64,000 nucleotides of DNA. Origin: Verrucomicrobiaceae bacterium. Its GTDB lineage: Bacteria; Verrucomicrobiota; Verrucomicrobiia; Verrucomicrobiales; Verrucomicrobiaceae. The notes beneath the pieces were generated by a model that searched no databases, was not told the DNA's origin, and saw only the letters and a list, made by a program, of their open reading frames with translations. A program made the position numbers and the translations under genes. This document shows, piece after piece, positions 24,026-35,162 of this stretch (positions are counted from its first letter, which is position 1; every line of letters starts with the position of its first letter). The stretch lies in contig JAIXYN010000008.1 of the NCBI GenBank assembly GCA_027490195.1, positions 62,001-126,000 of the forward strand, read 5' to 3'.

Positions 24026-24301
24026 TCATTGAATCGCTCGCTTGTTGTTCAGCACATGTTTGACCATCCAAAAGACCATTATAGCGTATGGCAACAACGC
24101 GGCCATCCAGACCGCGCTTACCGTCTTCCATGATGTGTCTTCGCTTACCTGAGCCGGTGCCACCGCCCACACGTCAATAACACCCATGCCAAATAAGAGA
24201 GGCAATACCAATTCTCCAAATCGCCCTCTTCTGATCGGGCCGATCACCAGCATCGCAAACCATCCAATCGTCCCAATTGGAGTGAGCATCTCTGGATTCA
24301 T
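24026..24301 (-). CDS. Small hypothetical membrane protein
   Basis: 91 residues from the ATG at 24301. An earlier in-frame ATG at 24340 would overlap the creatininase gene by 23 bp. Two or three hydrophobic stretches (IGTIGWFAMLVIG, ELVLPLLFGMGVIDVW and MAALLPYAIMVFWMV) and a basic C-terminus (HVLNNKRAIQ) suggest an inner-membrane protein. No family is recognised. It directly follows the creatininase gene on the same strand. Confidence 0.45.
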   Translation of the reverse strand: MNPEMLTPIGTIGWFAMLVIGPIRRGRFGELVLPLLFGMGVIDVWAVAPAQVSEDTSWKTVSAVWMAALLPYAIMVFWMVKHVLNNKRAIQ

Positions 24302-24317
24302 GAGAAGGGCAAATAGT

Positions 24318-25076
24318 TCACCCCTCCCAGTTCTTTCCATCCCATGCGATCACGCGGTCCAGCAGCTTTACGACTGACTCGTTGAAACACTGGAAAAGAA
24401 CCTCGCCTTTTTCTGCGGTTGCGGAGCGGGGATCGCCGACGTGGCCGGGCTCGCTGCGATCTGTCATGATCCAGCCGCGTGAGGCGGGCTCGAAGGCGTT
24501 GCCGAAAGGGACGTCGCCCGTATGGGTGAGATCGCCGACGAGTTCGGGGCGCAGGCGCAGCACCATGCTGGTCTCCCATTCGCAGGCGTGGCCCATGACG
24601 CGCTGCTGAATGGAGGGATCGCGGGTCCAGGGCTCGGCTCCGAGGTTCCAATAAGTGGCGAAGAGGAGCAGCAGATCGTTGCGATCACGGTATTTCTGCC
24701 GCGTTTCAAACACGGCCTGTTTGCCGGGAATGTCGTTGCCGCCGTGACCATTGAGAAAGACGAGACGCTTGAAGCCGTGGGCGATGAAGTTCTCCATCAG
24801 GCCATTGAGCAGATCAAGATACAGCCGTGGCTCCGCCGACAAGGTGCCGGGGAAGTCCATGTGATGGTGGGAATTTCCGAGCCATGTGAGTGGTGCGATC
24901 AAGACACGCTCTCCCAGCACTGCTTCGGTGCGGCGGATGAGTTCGTTGGTCAGCATGCTGTCGGTGAAGACCGGCATGTGCCGCCCGTGCTGCTCCAGGG
25001 CCGCGAGGGGGAAGATCACCGGCGTGTCACGGCTAAGCGCCGCGACTTCAGTCCATTTCAAATCGGCGAGTTGCAT
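24318..25076 (-). CDS. Creatininase-family amidohydrolase
   Basis: 252 residues from the ATG at 25076; the frame also contains a TTG two codons earlier. Metal ligands of the family are all present: Glu and His in LEQHGRHMP, Asp in FTDSML, His in GNSHHHMDFPGT, and NGHGGN plus a later Glu in ACEWETSM. Members hydrolyse C-N bonds in cyclic amides (creatinine, and in relatives formamide intermediates). The natural substrate here is unknown. It is 15 bp downstream of the SGNH hydrolase gene, probably in one operon with it. Confidence 0.88.
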   Translation of the reverse strand: MQLADLKWTEVAALSRDTPVIFPLAALEQHGRHMPVFTDSMLTNELIRRTEAVLGERVLIAPLTWLGNSHHHMDFPGTLSAEPRLYLDLLNGLMENFIAHGFKRLVFLNGHGGNDIPGKQAVFETRQKYRDRNDLLLLFATYWNLGAEPWTRDPSIQQRVMGHACEWETSMVLRLRPELVGDLTHTGDVPFGNAFEPASRGWIMTDRSEPGHVGDPRSATAEKGEVLFQCFNESVVKLLDRVIAWDGKNWEG

Positions 25077-25091
25077 GGTCAAAAGAGCTGA

Positions 25092-26342
25092 TTACTTCAC
25101 TTCCTCCACCTTGATGGTGTGGGTGACGGGTTTGATGAACCTGCGGACGTTGGCGTCCTGCTTGGCATGCTCGGCGGCCAGATTCTTCTTCAGTTTCACC
25201 AAAGCGGCGGCCACTTTGGGTTCTTCCGCAGCTTCAGTGGCGATCACGCGCATGTGAGTGACGAGATTTTTGATCAGGATCGTTTCATAGCTCTCCTTCT
25301 GGGTGATGGCGTTGGTCAATGCGGCAAAGTCATTATCAAAAGGTGTCTTGGTGAACTCGGCGGCGAGATTGATACCTGCTTCGAGCTGGGCGAGGGTGAA
25401 CTCCTTGCTCTGGCTGCCCCAGGTGACCTTGGCCTTGGCGCTGCCGAGGTTCACCACCTTGAGAGTGAAGCGGTTGAGGTCCTGATTGAAGCTGGTGTAG
25501 GGCAGGATGCTGCGATTGCTGCCTGCTGAGACAGAATCTGCGTCGAAGACAAACGGCCACTTCGTGCTTTCCAAAGTCACGCTGCCGTTTTGACCGCCTT
25601 TGACGGCGTGGCCACTGCTGGCGGTGCTGGTGCCTTTCACATCGACCGTAATCGTGCCGATCTCGCCGTCAAAGCCCAGTGCTTTCAAGAAGGCCTGTGC
25701 CATCAAGAGCTGACCTGCGGGTGCCGGATGGAAGCCATCGCCACCGAAGGGGCCGTATTCCTTGCCCAGCGCCGCCTTCGACTTGGTGAGAGCGCTGATC
25801 ATCGTGTCATACACGTTGGCGAAGGACTGCTTGTTCTCTTCTGCGAGTTTTTTGGCGATGTCACGCAGGTGGGAGAGGTTGTCGTTGTAGTCCTGGCCAG
25901 TGACGTTTTTCTTGAAGTAATCCGGGTCCACACCGCCGGGGGAGCCGATGGCCATGGCCTTCACGCCGACCTTTTTCAGGCCGTCGATGACCAGGCGCAT
26001 GTTCTTCTCATACTCAGCACCGACTTCGGGCGCATAAGGCCGGTAGCTGCCGTCGTTCATGCCGTAGCAGGTCGTGGCGACATTCGGATTGAAGATAGCG
26101 AGATCGTTTTCAAGACGAGCTGCGAAGCCGCCGGCGCGTTCGCCACTCCAGCCGAACTGGAACACCTTGATGTCGCTGCGACCGGTGCAGGCGAGCAGGT
26201 AGGTCTCGATGTATTTGGAATAAATCTTCTGCTCTGTGATGCTGTCACCAATGACGGCGACACGGGCGTTGGGCGGCAGCAGGGACTCAGCACGCAGACT
26301 GACGGCGGCGAGGAGGATGGAAAGAAGCGGGAGAATGCGCAT
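25092..26342 (-). CDS. Secreted SGNH/GDSL hydrolase
   Basis: 416 residues from the ATG at 26342 (MRILPLLSILLAAVSLRAES signal peptide); the longer frame to 26375 adds non-signal sequence. The SGNH blocks are AVIGDSIT with Ser34, the Gly in FGWSGERAGG, the Asn in YGMNDGSY, and the Asp/His pair in GGDGFHPAPAGQ. After about residue 230 comes a beta-rich region and a helical tail. It is probably a periplasmic carbohydrate esterase, a common role for this type in Verrucomicrobiota, but the substrate is not determined. The C-terminal part is not assigned to a family. Confidence 0.85.
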   Translation of the reverse strand: MRILPLLSILLAAVSLRAESLLPPNARVAVIGDSITEQKIYSKYIETYLLACTGRSDIKVFQFGWSGERAGGFAARLENDLAIFNPNVATTCYGMNDGSYRPYAPEVGAEYEKNMRLVIDGLKKVGVKAMAIGSPGGVDPDYFKKNVTGQDYNDNLSHLRDIAKKLAEENKQSFANVYDTMISALTKSKAALGKEYGPFGGDGFHPAPAGQLLMAQAFLKALGFDGEIGTITVDVKGTSTASSGHAVKGGQNGSVTLESTKWPFVFDADSVSAGSNRSILPYTSFNQDLNRFTLKVVNLGSAKAKVTWGSQSKEFTLAQLEAGINLAAEFTKTPFDNDFAALTNAITQKESYETILIKNLVTHMRVIATEAAEEPKVAAALVKLKKNLAAEHAKQDANVRRFIKPVTHTIKVEEVK

Positions 26343-26401
26343 GGTGGTTGAAAGGAGAGAGGGACATACCTCCAAAAAAGAGGATTTCTGGCAAAGAATT
26401 C

Positions 26402-28348
<1,947 letters not shown>

Positions 28349-28477
28349 TATATCCGCAAAGGAGCAATCATGTGGCAAACGGTCAAGGCGGCCCGCTTGG
28401 AAGGATAGGCTGCCGCTATGGCGAACATCAGAAAATACGATTCGCACTGCCTGAGGTCGTGAACAACCAATATCATC

Positions 28478-29719
28478 ATGCTCACACGCCTCCTGTTCGT
28501 TCATCTCGTGCTGGCCACTGCCGTCTCGGCCGAAGAAAAACCTTTCACGATGCTCACAAACGAACTGCTGACGCAGCTCCCCGAGGCACAACGCGTCGTG
28601 TGGACAGCCCACATCGCGAAATCGCGCGAAGCCGCCGCCAATGAGCACCGCATCCTTGCGGAGGAGTGCCAGAAGGCCGGGATGGAAAAATCAGCACCCG
28701 CCCCGGGCAACCGCAAGGAGTTTGAGTTCGACAGTGACACGCCCACCGAGTGGTTTGGCAGCGCCGAAAACCAGAGGCTAGCCGAGGTGGTGATCAGCTA
28801 CCAAACCCCCACAGGAGGCTGGTCAAAGGCGGTCGATTACACCAAGGGCCCGCGCCAGCCGGGCACACACTGGACGGCCCAAAAGGGGGACGCGTGGCAT
28901 TACTGCGGCACCTTCGACAACCGCACGACGACCGAACAGATCAAGTTTCTGGCTGGTGTGTTCACAGCAACGAAACGTGAGGACGTGCATGCCGCGCTGA
29001 TGAAGGGGCTCGAATACGTTTTCAACGCGCAATATCCCAACGGGGGCTGGCCGCAGAACTACCCGGTGGAGCGCGGCTACCACGAGGCCATCACGCTGAA
29101 TGACGATGCCATGATGCACGTGCTTGAACTGCTGCTCGCCATCACAAGGGGCGAAAAGCTCTTCACTTTCGCCGATGAACCACTGAAGCAGCGGGCGCAG
29201 GCCGCATTCGACAAAGGCATCGCCTGCATTGCGGCCATGCAGGTCAAAATCGACGGCGTCCCCACCGTCTGGTGTGCGCAGCATCATCCGCTCACGCTGG
29301 CTCCGGTGAAGGCCCGGGCCAAGGAGCCCCCTTCCCTGAGCGGTGGCGAATCTGCCAACTTGGTGAAGTTCCTCATGCGCAACGGTCCCACCACACCCGA
29401 GGTTGTCAGCGTGATCGAGTCAGCGATGAAATGGTTCGAGTCGCATCGGCTCACGGGACTGAGGAAAACCAAAACGGCCGAGGGCAAGACCGACTACGTC
29501 AACGATCCCGCGAGCACCGAGGTGATCTGGGCGCGCTTTTACGATCTGAAAACCGGCAAGCCCATCTTCGCCGGTGCCGAAGACGGCATTGTCTATGTCA
29601 CCTTCCACGAAATGGCGGCGAAGAACAAAGTAGCCTACGATTTCTTCAGCACGCGTCCGAAGGAAGTGCTGGAGAAAGAGGCCACTCGCTGGAGGAACCG
29701 GCTGGAGAAAGAAAAATAA
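28478..29719 (+). CDS. pelA: Pectate lyase, PL10 type
   Basis: 413 residues with a signal peptide (MLTRLLFVHLVLATAVSA). It cleaves polygalacturonate by beta-elimination in the periplasm or outside the cell. Family-10 hallmarks are TPTGGWSKAVDYT, GTFDNRTTTEQIKFLA, AQYPNGGWPQNYP, LNDDAMMHVLELL and the C-terminal WARFYDLKTGKPIFAGAEDGIVY block. Length fits PL10 enzymes. It is divergent from recQ, with about 130 bp between the starts. Together with the nearby esterases and the sugar-acid-type MFS transporter it suggests use of pectin-like polysaccharide. Confidence 0.92.
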   Translation: MLTRLLFVHLVLATAVSAEEKPFTMLTNELLTQLPEAQRVVWTAHIAKSREAAANEHRILAEECQKAGMEKSAPAPGNRKEFEFDSDTPTEWFGSAENQRLAEVVISYQTPTGGWSKAVDYTKGPRQPGTHWTAQKGDAWHYCGTFDNRTTTEQIKFLAGVFTATKREDVHAALMKGLEYVFNAQYPNGGWPQNYPVERGYHEAITLNDDAMMHVLELLLAITRGEKLFTFADEPLKQRAQAAFDKGIACIAAMQVKIDGVPTVWCAQHHPLTLAPVKARAKEPPSLSGGESANLVKFLMRNGPTTPEVVSVIESAMKWFESHRLTGLRKTKTAEGKTDYVNDPASTEVIWARFYDLKTGKPIFAGAEDGIVYVTFHEMAAKNKVAYDFFSTRPKEVLEKEATRWRNRLEKEK

Positions 29720-29721
29720 GG

Positions 29722-29754
29722 GTCAAGGGCCGCTATCACGCGACCGCTTGACCA
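29722..29754. terminator. Hairpin between convergent pelA and tig
   Basis: GGTCAAG (29722-29728) pairs with CTTGACC (29748-29754) around a 19-base loop. It sits directly after the pelA stop and 24 bp from the end of tig, so it may serve both. No T-run is present. Confidence 0.4.
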
Positions 29755-29777
29755 ATCTTTGACGGCTACGCCGACGC

Positions 29778-31127
29778 TTACTTGCTGTGCGTATCGCAGT
29801 GTTCTGCTTCAGGCTCGGTTTCCTCGACGATGGCCTTGTCCTTGAGGAATTCCATGGCCTCCTGCAGGAGGAGGTCGCCGCGCACGTTGTCGATGAGACC
29901 GTTCTTCTGTGCTTCGGCCATGAACTTCTTCGCGGGCATCTTCTGACGCTCGGCGATTCGGGCGAGGGCCATGGCGATCTTCTGACCGGGAACTTCGAGG
30001 GCTTCCTTCTTGGCGATCTGCTCAAGGATGAAGCTGACTTTAACGTTCTGGCGGGCCTGATTGGTGGCGCTGTTGAGGATCTCGTCCTGCTGCTTCATCA
30101 GCTCTTCTTCGCCGATGCCCTGCTGCATGGCGCGCTGGGCGATTTCGTTGGTGCGGCGCTGGGCTTCGCGATTCACGACTTCCTGAGGGAGTTCGAACTC
30201 CACCTTTTCGAAGAGGTGGGCGATGACCTGATTGGACTTTGCGGCATCGCGGGCCTGCTCGCGGCGGCGGCGGATGCCATCGCGCACTTCATCGCGCAGG
30301 GTTTCGAGGGTCATTTCATCGCCGCCGATCTTTTTGATGAACTCTTCGGTGAGCTCTGGCACGGTCTTGTTCTTCACGCCGTGGCATTTGGCGGCCAGAG
30401 AGATGGTCTTGCCGCGCAGGGCTTCAAAGTTGAAGTCGTCTGCGATGGTGATGTTCAGCGTGCGCTCGTCATCTTTGGCAATGCCGATGAGGCCTGCGTA
30501 GAAGCCGGGGAGGAAATCGTCTTCTTCGGCGAGGAGGAACCAGTTTTCCTTCATCTCCTTGAGATGGGAGGGTGCGTCTGGCATGGCTTCAGCGAGCGGC
30601 TGGCCTTCGAGGCTGCCGGTGACGCTGAGAACGACGACATCGCCCACGGCGGCGACACGGTCCACTTCTGAGTAGTTGGCCTGGTTTTCACGGATGTGGA
30701 GGAGATCGTGGTCCACATCAGCGTCGGTGACTTCGATGCGTGGGAGCTTGACAGGGATGCCGGTGTACTCGGGCAGCTCAAACTTCGGCGCGAGGCTCAT
30801 CTCAATGGTGAAGCTGAAGCTCTTGTCGGTGTCGTGATACATTTTGTCGTTCACGGCGAGGACGTTCAGGAGTTCGAGTCCTTCGCTCTTCACAGCCTGA
30901 CGCAGGCCTTCGCTGATGAGCTTCTTCTCGAGTTCGTCCTTCACTTCGTTTTCGTAGCGCTTAGCGACGATGCTCTTCGGCGTTTTGCCGGGGCGATAGC
31001 CGGGCATGCGAACCATGCCGGCGAAGTAGGTGATGATTTCGTCACGTTCTTTGCCGACCTGGTCGGAAGGAACGCGGACGTGGGCGACGGCGCGGCAGTT
31101 GGGCTGATGTTCGACGTTGATGTTCAT
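29778..31127 (-). CDS. tig: Trigger factor
   Basis: 449 residues. A ribosome-associated chaperone and prolyl isomerase. The N-terminal ribosome-binding domain has MPGYRPGKTP at about 41-50, corresponding to the GFRxGKxP signature loop. The FKBP-type PPIase domain (about 150-245) is divergent: VGDVVVLSVTGSLEGQP and LPGFYAGLIGIAKDDERTLNI are recognisable. A long helical C-terminal arm domain follows, ending in an acidic/His tail (VEETEPEAEHCDTHSK). Length is as in E. coli. clpP/clpX, which often follow tig, are absent; the downstream neighbour converges. Confidence 0.92.
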   Translation of the reverse strand: MNINVEHQPNCRAVAHVRVPSDQVGKERDEIITYFAGMVRMPGYRPGKTPKSIVAKRYENEVKDELEKKLISEGLRQAVKSEGLELLNVLAVNDKMYHDTDKSFSFTIEMSLAPKFELPEYTGIPVKLPRIEVTDADVDHDLLHIRENQANYSEVDRVAAVGDVVVLSVTGSLEGQPLAEAMPDAPSHLKEMKENWFLLAEEDDFLPGFYAGLIGIAKDDERTLNITIADDFNFEALRGKTISLAAKCHGVKNKTVPELTEEFIKKIGGDEMTLETLRDEVRDGIRRRREQARDAAKSNQVIAHLFEKVEFELPQEVVNREAQRRTNEIAQRAMQQGIGEEELMKQQDEILNSATNQARQNVKVSFILEQIAKKEALEVPGQKIAMALARIAERQKMPAKKFMAEAQKNGLIDNVRGDLLLQEAMEFLKDKAIVEETEPEAEHCDTHSK

Positions 31128-31266
31128 GAGAAAGAGGTTAGGGGCGAAGTGTTATCCATCGCAACAACCGGGCGGTGGGAAACCGCGTCCGGGCCGGAGG
31201 GGCGCGCATGATAGACAGTTTGACGGTTTTGACAAACAGAGAACGACATCCCCGAATTTAGCCTTC

Positions 31267-31764
31267 ATGCGTATTTTTCAGAGATTTGAGGTCTGGCTGC
31301 TGCTTATCGTAGGCGGAATCGCTATTTGGTGGTCGTTTCAAACGGCCCCAAACCCGGCTGAAAACAGCCCAGGAGCCGAAATAAGCGCCGATTCCCCCCT
31401 ACAACTCCGCCGCTGCACGCTGGAGCGTGACTTTGGCAATGCCCGGCTGGATCTGGAGGTGCGCTACAAGAATGCCAGCCCTCGGCCGCTCTCGATGCAG
31501 CCGCCGGACGTGCGTCTGGTCAATGCCGCCGGCAAGGACGTGCCCCCCTTTATTCTCCCGGTGGAACGCCCGCCAAGCATCGAAGCCCAGACCACCGGCG
31601 ACGTCCGATTGCGCTTCTGGCTGGAAAAAGGCGACCTGGCGGGCCCGCTGACGCTGGAAATCCGCGGGCAGAAGCTGGAAGTCAAAAAAGACAAGGCGCT
31701 GGATTTGGAGAAGCTGGAGAACGCCAAGCCGAAGGTGTGGACGAGTGCGGACTGGACGCCTTGA
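31267..31764 (+). CDS. Membrane-anchored hypothetical protein
   Basis: 165 residues from the ATG at 31267; the open frame upstream overlaps the tig start region and is not used. There is one N-terminal membrane segment (VWLLLIVGGIAIWWSF). The remaining soluble domain, probably periplasmic, looks like a single immunoglobulin-like beta sandwich (RLDLEVRYKNASPRPLSMQPPDVRLVNAAG). It is similar in outline to DUF4352-type domains, but I cannot assign it. It is divergent from tig and convergent with the Smr gene, 6 bp apart. Confidence 0.6.
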   Translation: MRIFQRFEVWLLLIVGGIAIWWSFQTAPNPAENSPGAEISADSPLQLRRCTLERDFGNARLDLEVRYKNASPRPLSMQPPDVRLVNAAGKDVPPFILPVERPPSIEAQTTGDVRLRFWLEKGDLAGPLTLEIRGQKLEVKKDKALDLEKLENAKPKVWTSADWTP

Positions 31765-31770
31765 CGGCAT

Positions 31771-32067
31771 TCAGGCCTGCAAAACGACCCAAGTCGCACC
31801 CCAGGAACCGCTCGCTTCATCGGCGGGCCAGATGAATTGGTGTACCTCGGGGAGTTTTGCGAGCAACTGATGCACGCCGGTGCGGAGGGTGCCGCTGCCT
31901 TTGCCGTGGATGATGCGGACTCGGAGGATGCCGAGCTTGCGGCATTCGGCGAAATATTCAGGCAGTAGGCTGCCGATTTCACTGGGGCGGAAGGTGTGAA
32001 GATCGAGTTCTGGGCCGATGGGATGCTCCACGACATCGGGGATCGGTTCGTCGGCATCAGAGGGCAT
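31771..32067 (-). CDS. Small Smr-domain protein
   Basis: 98 residues from the ATG at 32067; a GTG at 32121 would add 18. The Smr domain shows ELDLHTFRPSEI at the start and VRIIHGKGSGTLRTGV, the HGxGxG loop, followed by a GATWVVL end strand. Smr domains are nuclease-like folds. Stand-alone forms are linked to nicking or RNA cleavage, and in ribosome rescue the domain cuts mRNA. The specific role here is unknown. It is convergent with the preceding membrane protein gene and divergent from the SulP transporter gene. Confidence 0.82.
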   Translation of the reverse strand: MPSDADEPIPDVVEHPIGPELDLHTFRPSEIGSLLPEYFAECRKLGILRVRIIHGKGSGTLRTGVHQLLAKLPEVHQFIWPADEASGSWGATWVVLQA

Positions 32068-32181
32068 GGTGGAAAATGGTTCCAAGGTGTCCCGAGTCCA
32101 GCGGCATTCGAATCTGTGCACAGTGCTTGTGATCTGGGCTGAGACGTCTAGCTTGGGCCAAGCGTTTCCAAGGAGTTTCTA

Positions 32182-34047
32182 TTGCGTTCCCAACTACGGT
32201 CCTGGTTCCAGCAAGTGCGTGATTTCTCACGTCAGGGCAAGACGTGGCTGCAAACGCTGGCAGCCGAAAGTGAGCTGGACCCCTTTCCGCTCCGTCAGAC
32301 GCTGAAGGGCTACGACAAAGAAATGTTCAAGGCGGACTCCAGGAGCGGGCTGGACGGTGCGCTGCTGGCCATCCCGCAGGGCATGGCGTTTGCCGTGGTG
32401 GCGGGGCTGCCGCTGGCCTACGGCATCACGTGTTCAGCGGTGGCGTGTGTGGTGGGTGCGATGTTGATGAGTTCAAGGCATTCCATCTATGGGCCGACGA
32501 ATGCCACGGCGTTCATGGTTTCGTCCTACTTCGCCGCATTTCCTAACCTGAACCAGATGGCCTCAATGCCGATGCTGGTGTTCCTCGTGGGTGCGCTGCT
32601 GATCTTCGGCGCGTATTTCCGCGTGGCGGACATGGCGCGCTTCATCAGCCGGGCGGTGGTGGTGGCGTATCTAACCGGTGCAGCCTTGCAGATGTTTGCG
32701 CATCAGCTCCCGGTGGTGCTTGGCCAGCAGATCGCCGCGCCACCTGGCAAACCGGTGGCGCGAACGCTGGTATCCGATTTGCATGATGTGCTGGGCAATC
32801 TCGGAGACATTCACTGGCCGAGTGCGCTGATCTGCGCGCTGGCCCTAGGCTGTTACTATGGCCTCAAACGTTTTGGCAAACGCTTCCCCGCCCTGACGTT
32901 GACGCTTGTACTGATGTCACTGATCGCTTTGCTGATGAACAAAGCCGGGCTGCAGGTGGCCACGTATTCAGATCTGTCCTTCACTTGGCGCACATTGCTG
33001 CCGCCGTTTCCTGACTTCACCAGCGGCAATGCCTCGGCGCAGTTCAGCCAGCTTTTTGGGCTGGCGCTTTCGCTGGCGTTTGTGGCGATGATGGAAAACT
33101 CCGCGATGGCCCGCACGCTGGCCAGCCGTTCAGGGCACAATGTGGATGCCAACCAGGACATGCTGAGCCTGGGCGCGGCTAATCTGGCCAGCGCCTACCT
33201 TAGCGGCATGCCCGCCTCCCATTCGCTGACGCGTTCGCTGGCGGCGTATGAGAGCGGAGCGGTTTCGCCTGTGTCTGCCATTGTAAGTGGCGTGGTGTGT
33301 TTGGTGGCAGCTTTGACGATCGGCCCGCTGGTGGCCTTCATCCCCAAAGCTGCGCTGGGGGCAATGGTGATCTGTGTGGCCATGGCGCTCATCAACAAGC
33401 GGCAAATCCACATCTCCCTGCGTGCGACAGGTGCGGATGCGGTGGTGTTTATTACAACCTTCGTGGCCACGCTGATGGTGCCGCTGCATGTGGCAATCTT
33501 CACCGGTGTAGGCATTTCGATCATTCTCTACCTGCATAAGGCCAGCCAGCCCTCGCTGGTGGAGTACGTCTTCAATGAGGAAGGCAATCTGGCCGAAGCA
33601 CACCAGGGCGGGCGCCAGCATCCGGCCATCTCCATCGTGCATGTGGAAGGTGATTTGTTTTTTGCCTCCGCCGACCTGTTCCGCACGCAGATCCAGGCCT
33701 CCTGTACCGACCCCAATCTGCGGATTGTCATTCTGCGGCTCAAGAATGCACGCCACCTCGATGCTACCTGCGCTATGGCGATTGAAGAACTGGTGCGAAC
33801 GCTGCGTGCCGACGGGCGTGATCTCATCGTCAGCGGCATCTCAAAAGATCTGTATCGTGTGCTGAAAGGTGCTGGCATGGTGGAGGTCATCGGGAAGGAC
33901 AACCTCTTCGCCGCCAGTCCGTCCAATCCCAATCTTTCCACCCGCAATGCTTTGCGCCGTGCGCAGGAGATTCTGGGCATCAAGGACGCCGACGTGCGTA
34001 TCTACTACGATCCCTCCAAGTCTCCCCAAGCCCCCGCTTCCTCATGA
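32182..34047 (+). CDS. SulP-family anion transporter with STAS domain
   Basis: 621 residues. The start is a TTG at 32182, supported by AAGGAG (32170-32175) six bases before it. The sulfate transporter fold is visible from GLDGALLAIPQGMAFAVVAGLPLAYGITCSAV, and the conserved SLGAANLASAYLSGMPASHSLTRS motif stands at about 330. The C-terminal STAS domain (about 465-575) includes LRIVILRLKNARHLDATCAMAIEEL. Substrates of the family are sulfate, bicarbonate and dicarboxylates; the choice cannot be made here. Its stop overlaps the start of the site-2 protease gene (ATGA), so the two are translationally coupled. Confidence 0.9.
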   Translation: MRSQLRSWFQQVRDFSRQGKTWLQTLAAESELDPFPLRQTLKGYDKEMFKADSRSGLDGALLAIPQGMAFAVVAGLPLAYGITCSAVACVVGAMLMSSRHSIYGPTNATAFMVSSYFAAFPNLNQMASMPMLVFLVGALLIFGAYFRVADMARFISRAVVVAYLTGAALQMFAHQLPVVLGQQIAAPPGKPVARTLVSDLHDVLGNLGDIHWPSALICALALGCYYGLKRFGKRFPALTLTLVLMSLIALLMNKAGLQVATYSDLSFTWRTLLPPFPDFTSGNASAQFSQLFGLALSLAFVAMMENSAMARTLASRSGHNVDANQDMLSLGAANLASAYLSGMPASHSLTRSLAAYESGAVSPVSAIVSGVVCLVAALTIGPLVAFIPKAALGAMVICVAMALINKRQIHISLRATGADAVVFITTFVATLMVPLHVAIFTGVGISIILYLHKASQPSLVEYVFNEEGNLAEAHQGGRQHPAISIVHVEGDLFFASADLFRTQIQASCTDPNLRIVILRLKNARHLDATCAMAIEELVRTLRADGRDLIVSGISKDLYRVLKGAGMVEVIGKDNLFAASPSNPNLSTRNALRRAQEILGIKDADVRIYYDPSKSPQAPASS

Positions 34048-35144
34048 AATGGTCCTTTCGTCTCTTCACCTTTTCCGGCACGGAGGTTCGTGTTCATGTC
34101 ACTTTCCTGCTGCTGCTGCTGTTTGTCGCCAGCCAGAGTTTTCTTAGCGGGCAGGGTCTTCCTGCAGCATTTGAATCGACGCTATTCATCACTGTGATGT
34201 TCATCTGTGTGGTGCTGCATGAATTTGGCCATGTGATGGCCGCACGGGGCTACGGCATCCGCACGCCGGACATCACGCTGCTGCCCATCGGCGGCGTGGC
34301 GCGGCTGGAGCGCATGCCACGCAAGCCCTCCGAGGAGCTGGTGGTGGCAATCAGCGGCCCGATGGTGAATGTGATCATCGCCGCAGCCATTTATCTAGTT
34401 TTTGGCATCAGCGCCGCAATCAATCCAGGCTATGACTTTCTCATAACGGGCCATTTCTTCCAGAAGCTCATGGTGTGGAATGTCTTCATGGTATTGTTCA
34501 ACCTGATCCCCGCGTTTCCCATGGATGGCGGCCGGGTGCTGCGCTCTTTGTTTGCAATGTTCATGGAGTACGGTGTTGCCACACGCCGGGCGGCTTCGAT
34601 CGGGCAGGGCATCGCCATGATGGTGGCCATCTACATGCTGCTGAACCACAAGATTGATCCGATGATACTGCTGATCTGCTTCTTCATTTTCATGGCCGCA
34701 GGTCAGGAGGCAGCCTTGGTCACCCAGCAGGAGGCGACGAAGAATCTGCGTGTACGTGACGCCATGCTCACTGATTACCGCACCCTGGCACCCGACGCCA
34801 CGCTGCGCGACGGTGTTGCGCTGCTGCTCGCCGGAACGCAGCAGGATTTTCCCGTGCTGGATGCCCATGGCGGCATGCAGGGAATGCTGACGCGCCATGA
34901 TCTGATCTCGACGCTCGCGGAAAAGGGACCTGGGCAGCCTGTGGTGGATGTGATGCGCCCCTGCCCCGCCTCGACTCAGCCCGCGAGCGAACTGACTCAG
35001 GCGCTCGAAATCTTGAATGCCAGCGACTGCACGGCCCTGCCGGTCCTTGATCCCAGCAGCGGTGAACTCGTCGGCCTGCTCACCACCGAAAACGTTGGCG
35101 AGGCACTCATGGTACGTGCGGCGTTGATGAAACTGCGAACCTAA
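34044..35144 (+). CDS. Site-2 protease family metalloprotease (M50) with CBS pair
   Basis: 366 residues, six or so membrane helices. Zinc ligands stand in HEFGH (59-63), and the third ligand is Asp161 in NLIPAFPMDGGR. After the membrane part (ending about 225), two CBS motifs are present (residues about 235-290 and 300-360), which in relatives bind adenine nucleotides. This is the SpoIVFB-like / group III arrangement: an intramembrane protease tuned by energy state. Substrate unknown. Overlap by ATGA with the SulP gene implies a shared role or regulation, for example protease activity linked to anion transport. Confidence 0.9.
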   Translation: MKWSFRLFTFSGTEVRVHVTFLLLLLFVASQSFLSGQGLPAAFESTLFITVMFICVVLHEFGHVMAARGYGIRTPDITLLPIGGVARLERMPRKPSEELVVAISGPMVNVIIAAAIYLVFGISAAINPGYDFLITGHFFQKLMVWNVFMVLFNLIPAFPMDGGRVLRSLFAMFMEYGVATRRAASIGQGIAMMVAIYMLLNHKIDPMILLICFFIFMAAGQEAALVTQQEATKNLRVRDAMLTDYRTLAPDATLRDGVALLLAGTQQDFPVLDAHGGMQGMLTRHDLISTLAEKGPGQPVVDVMRPCPASTQPASELTQALEILNASDCTALPVLDPSSGELVGLLTTENVGEALMVRAALMKLRT

Positions 35145-35162
35145 AGCTGATTGTCCGTACTC

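Noticed and set aside
24302-24340. The upstream ATG at 24340 as the start of the small membrane protein
   Set aside because: It would overlap the creatininase reading frame by 23 bp without a ribosome binding site; the ATG at 24301 gives a more usual membrane-protein N-terminus, though this remains uncertain.
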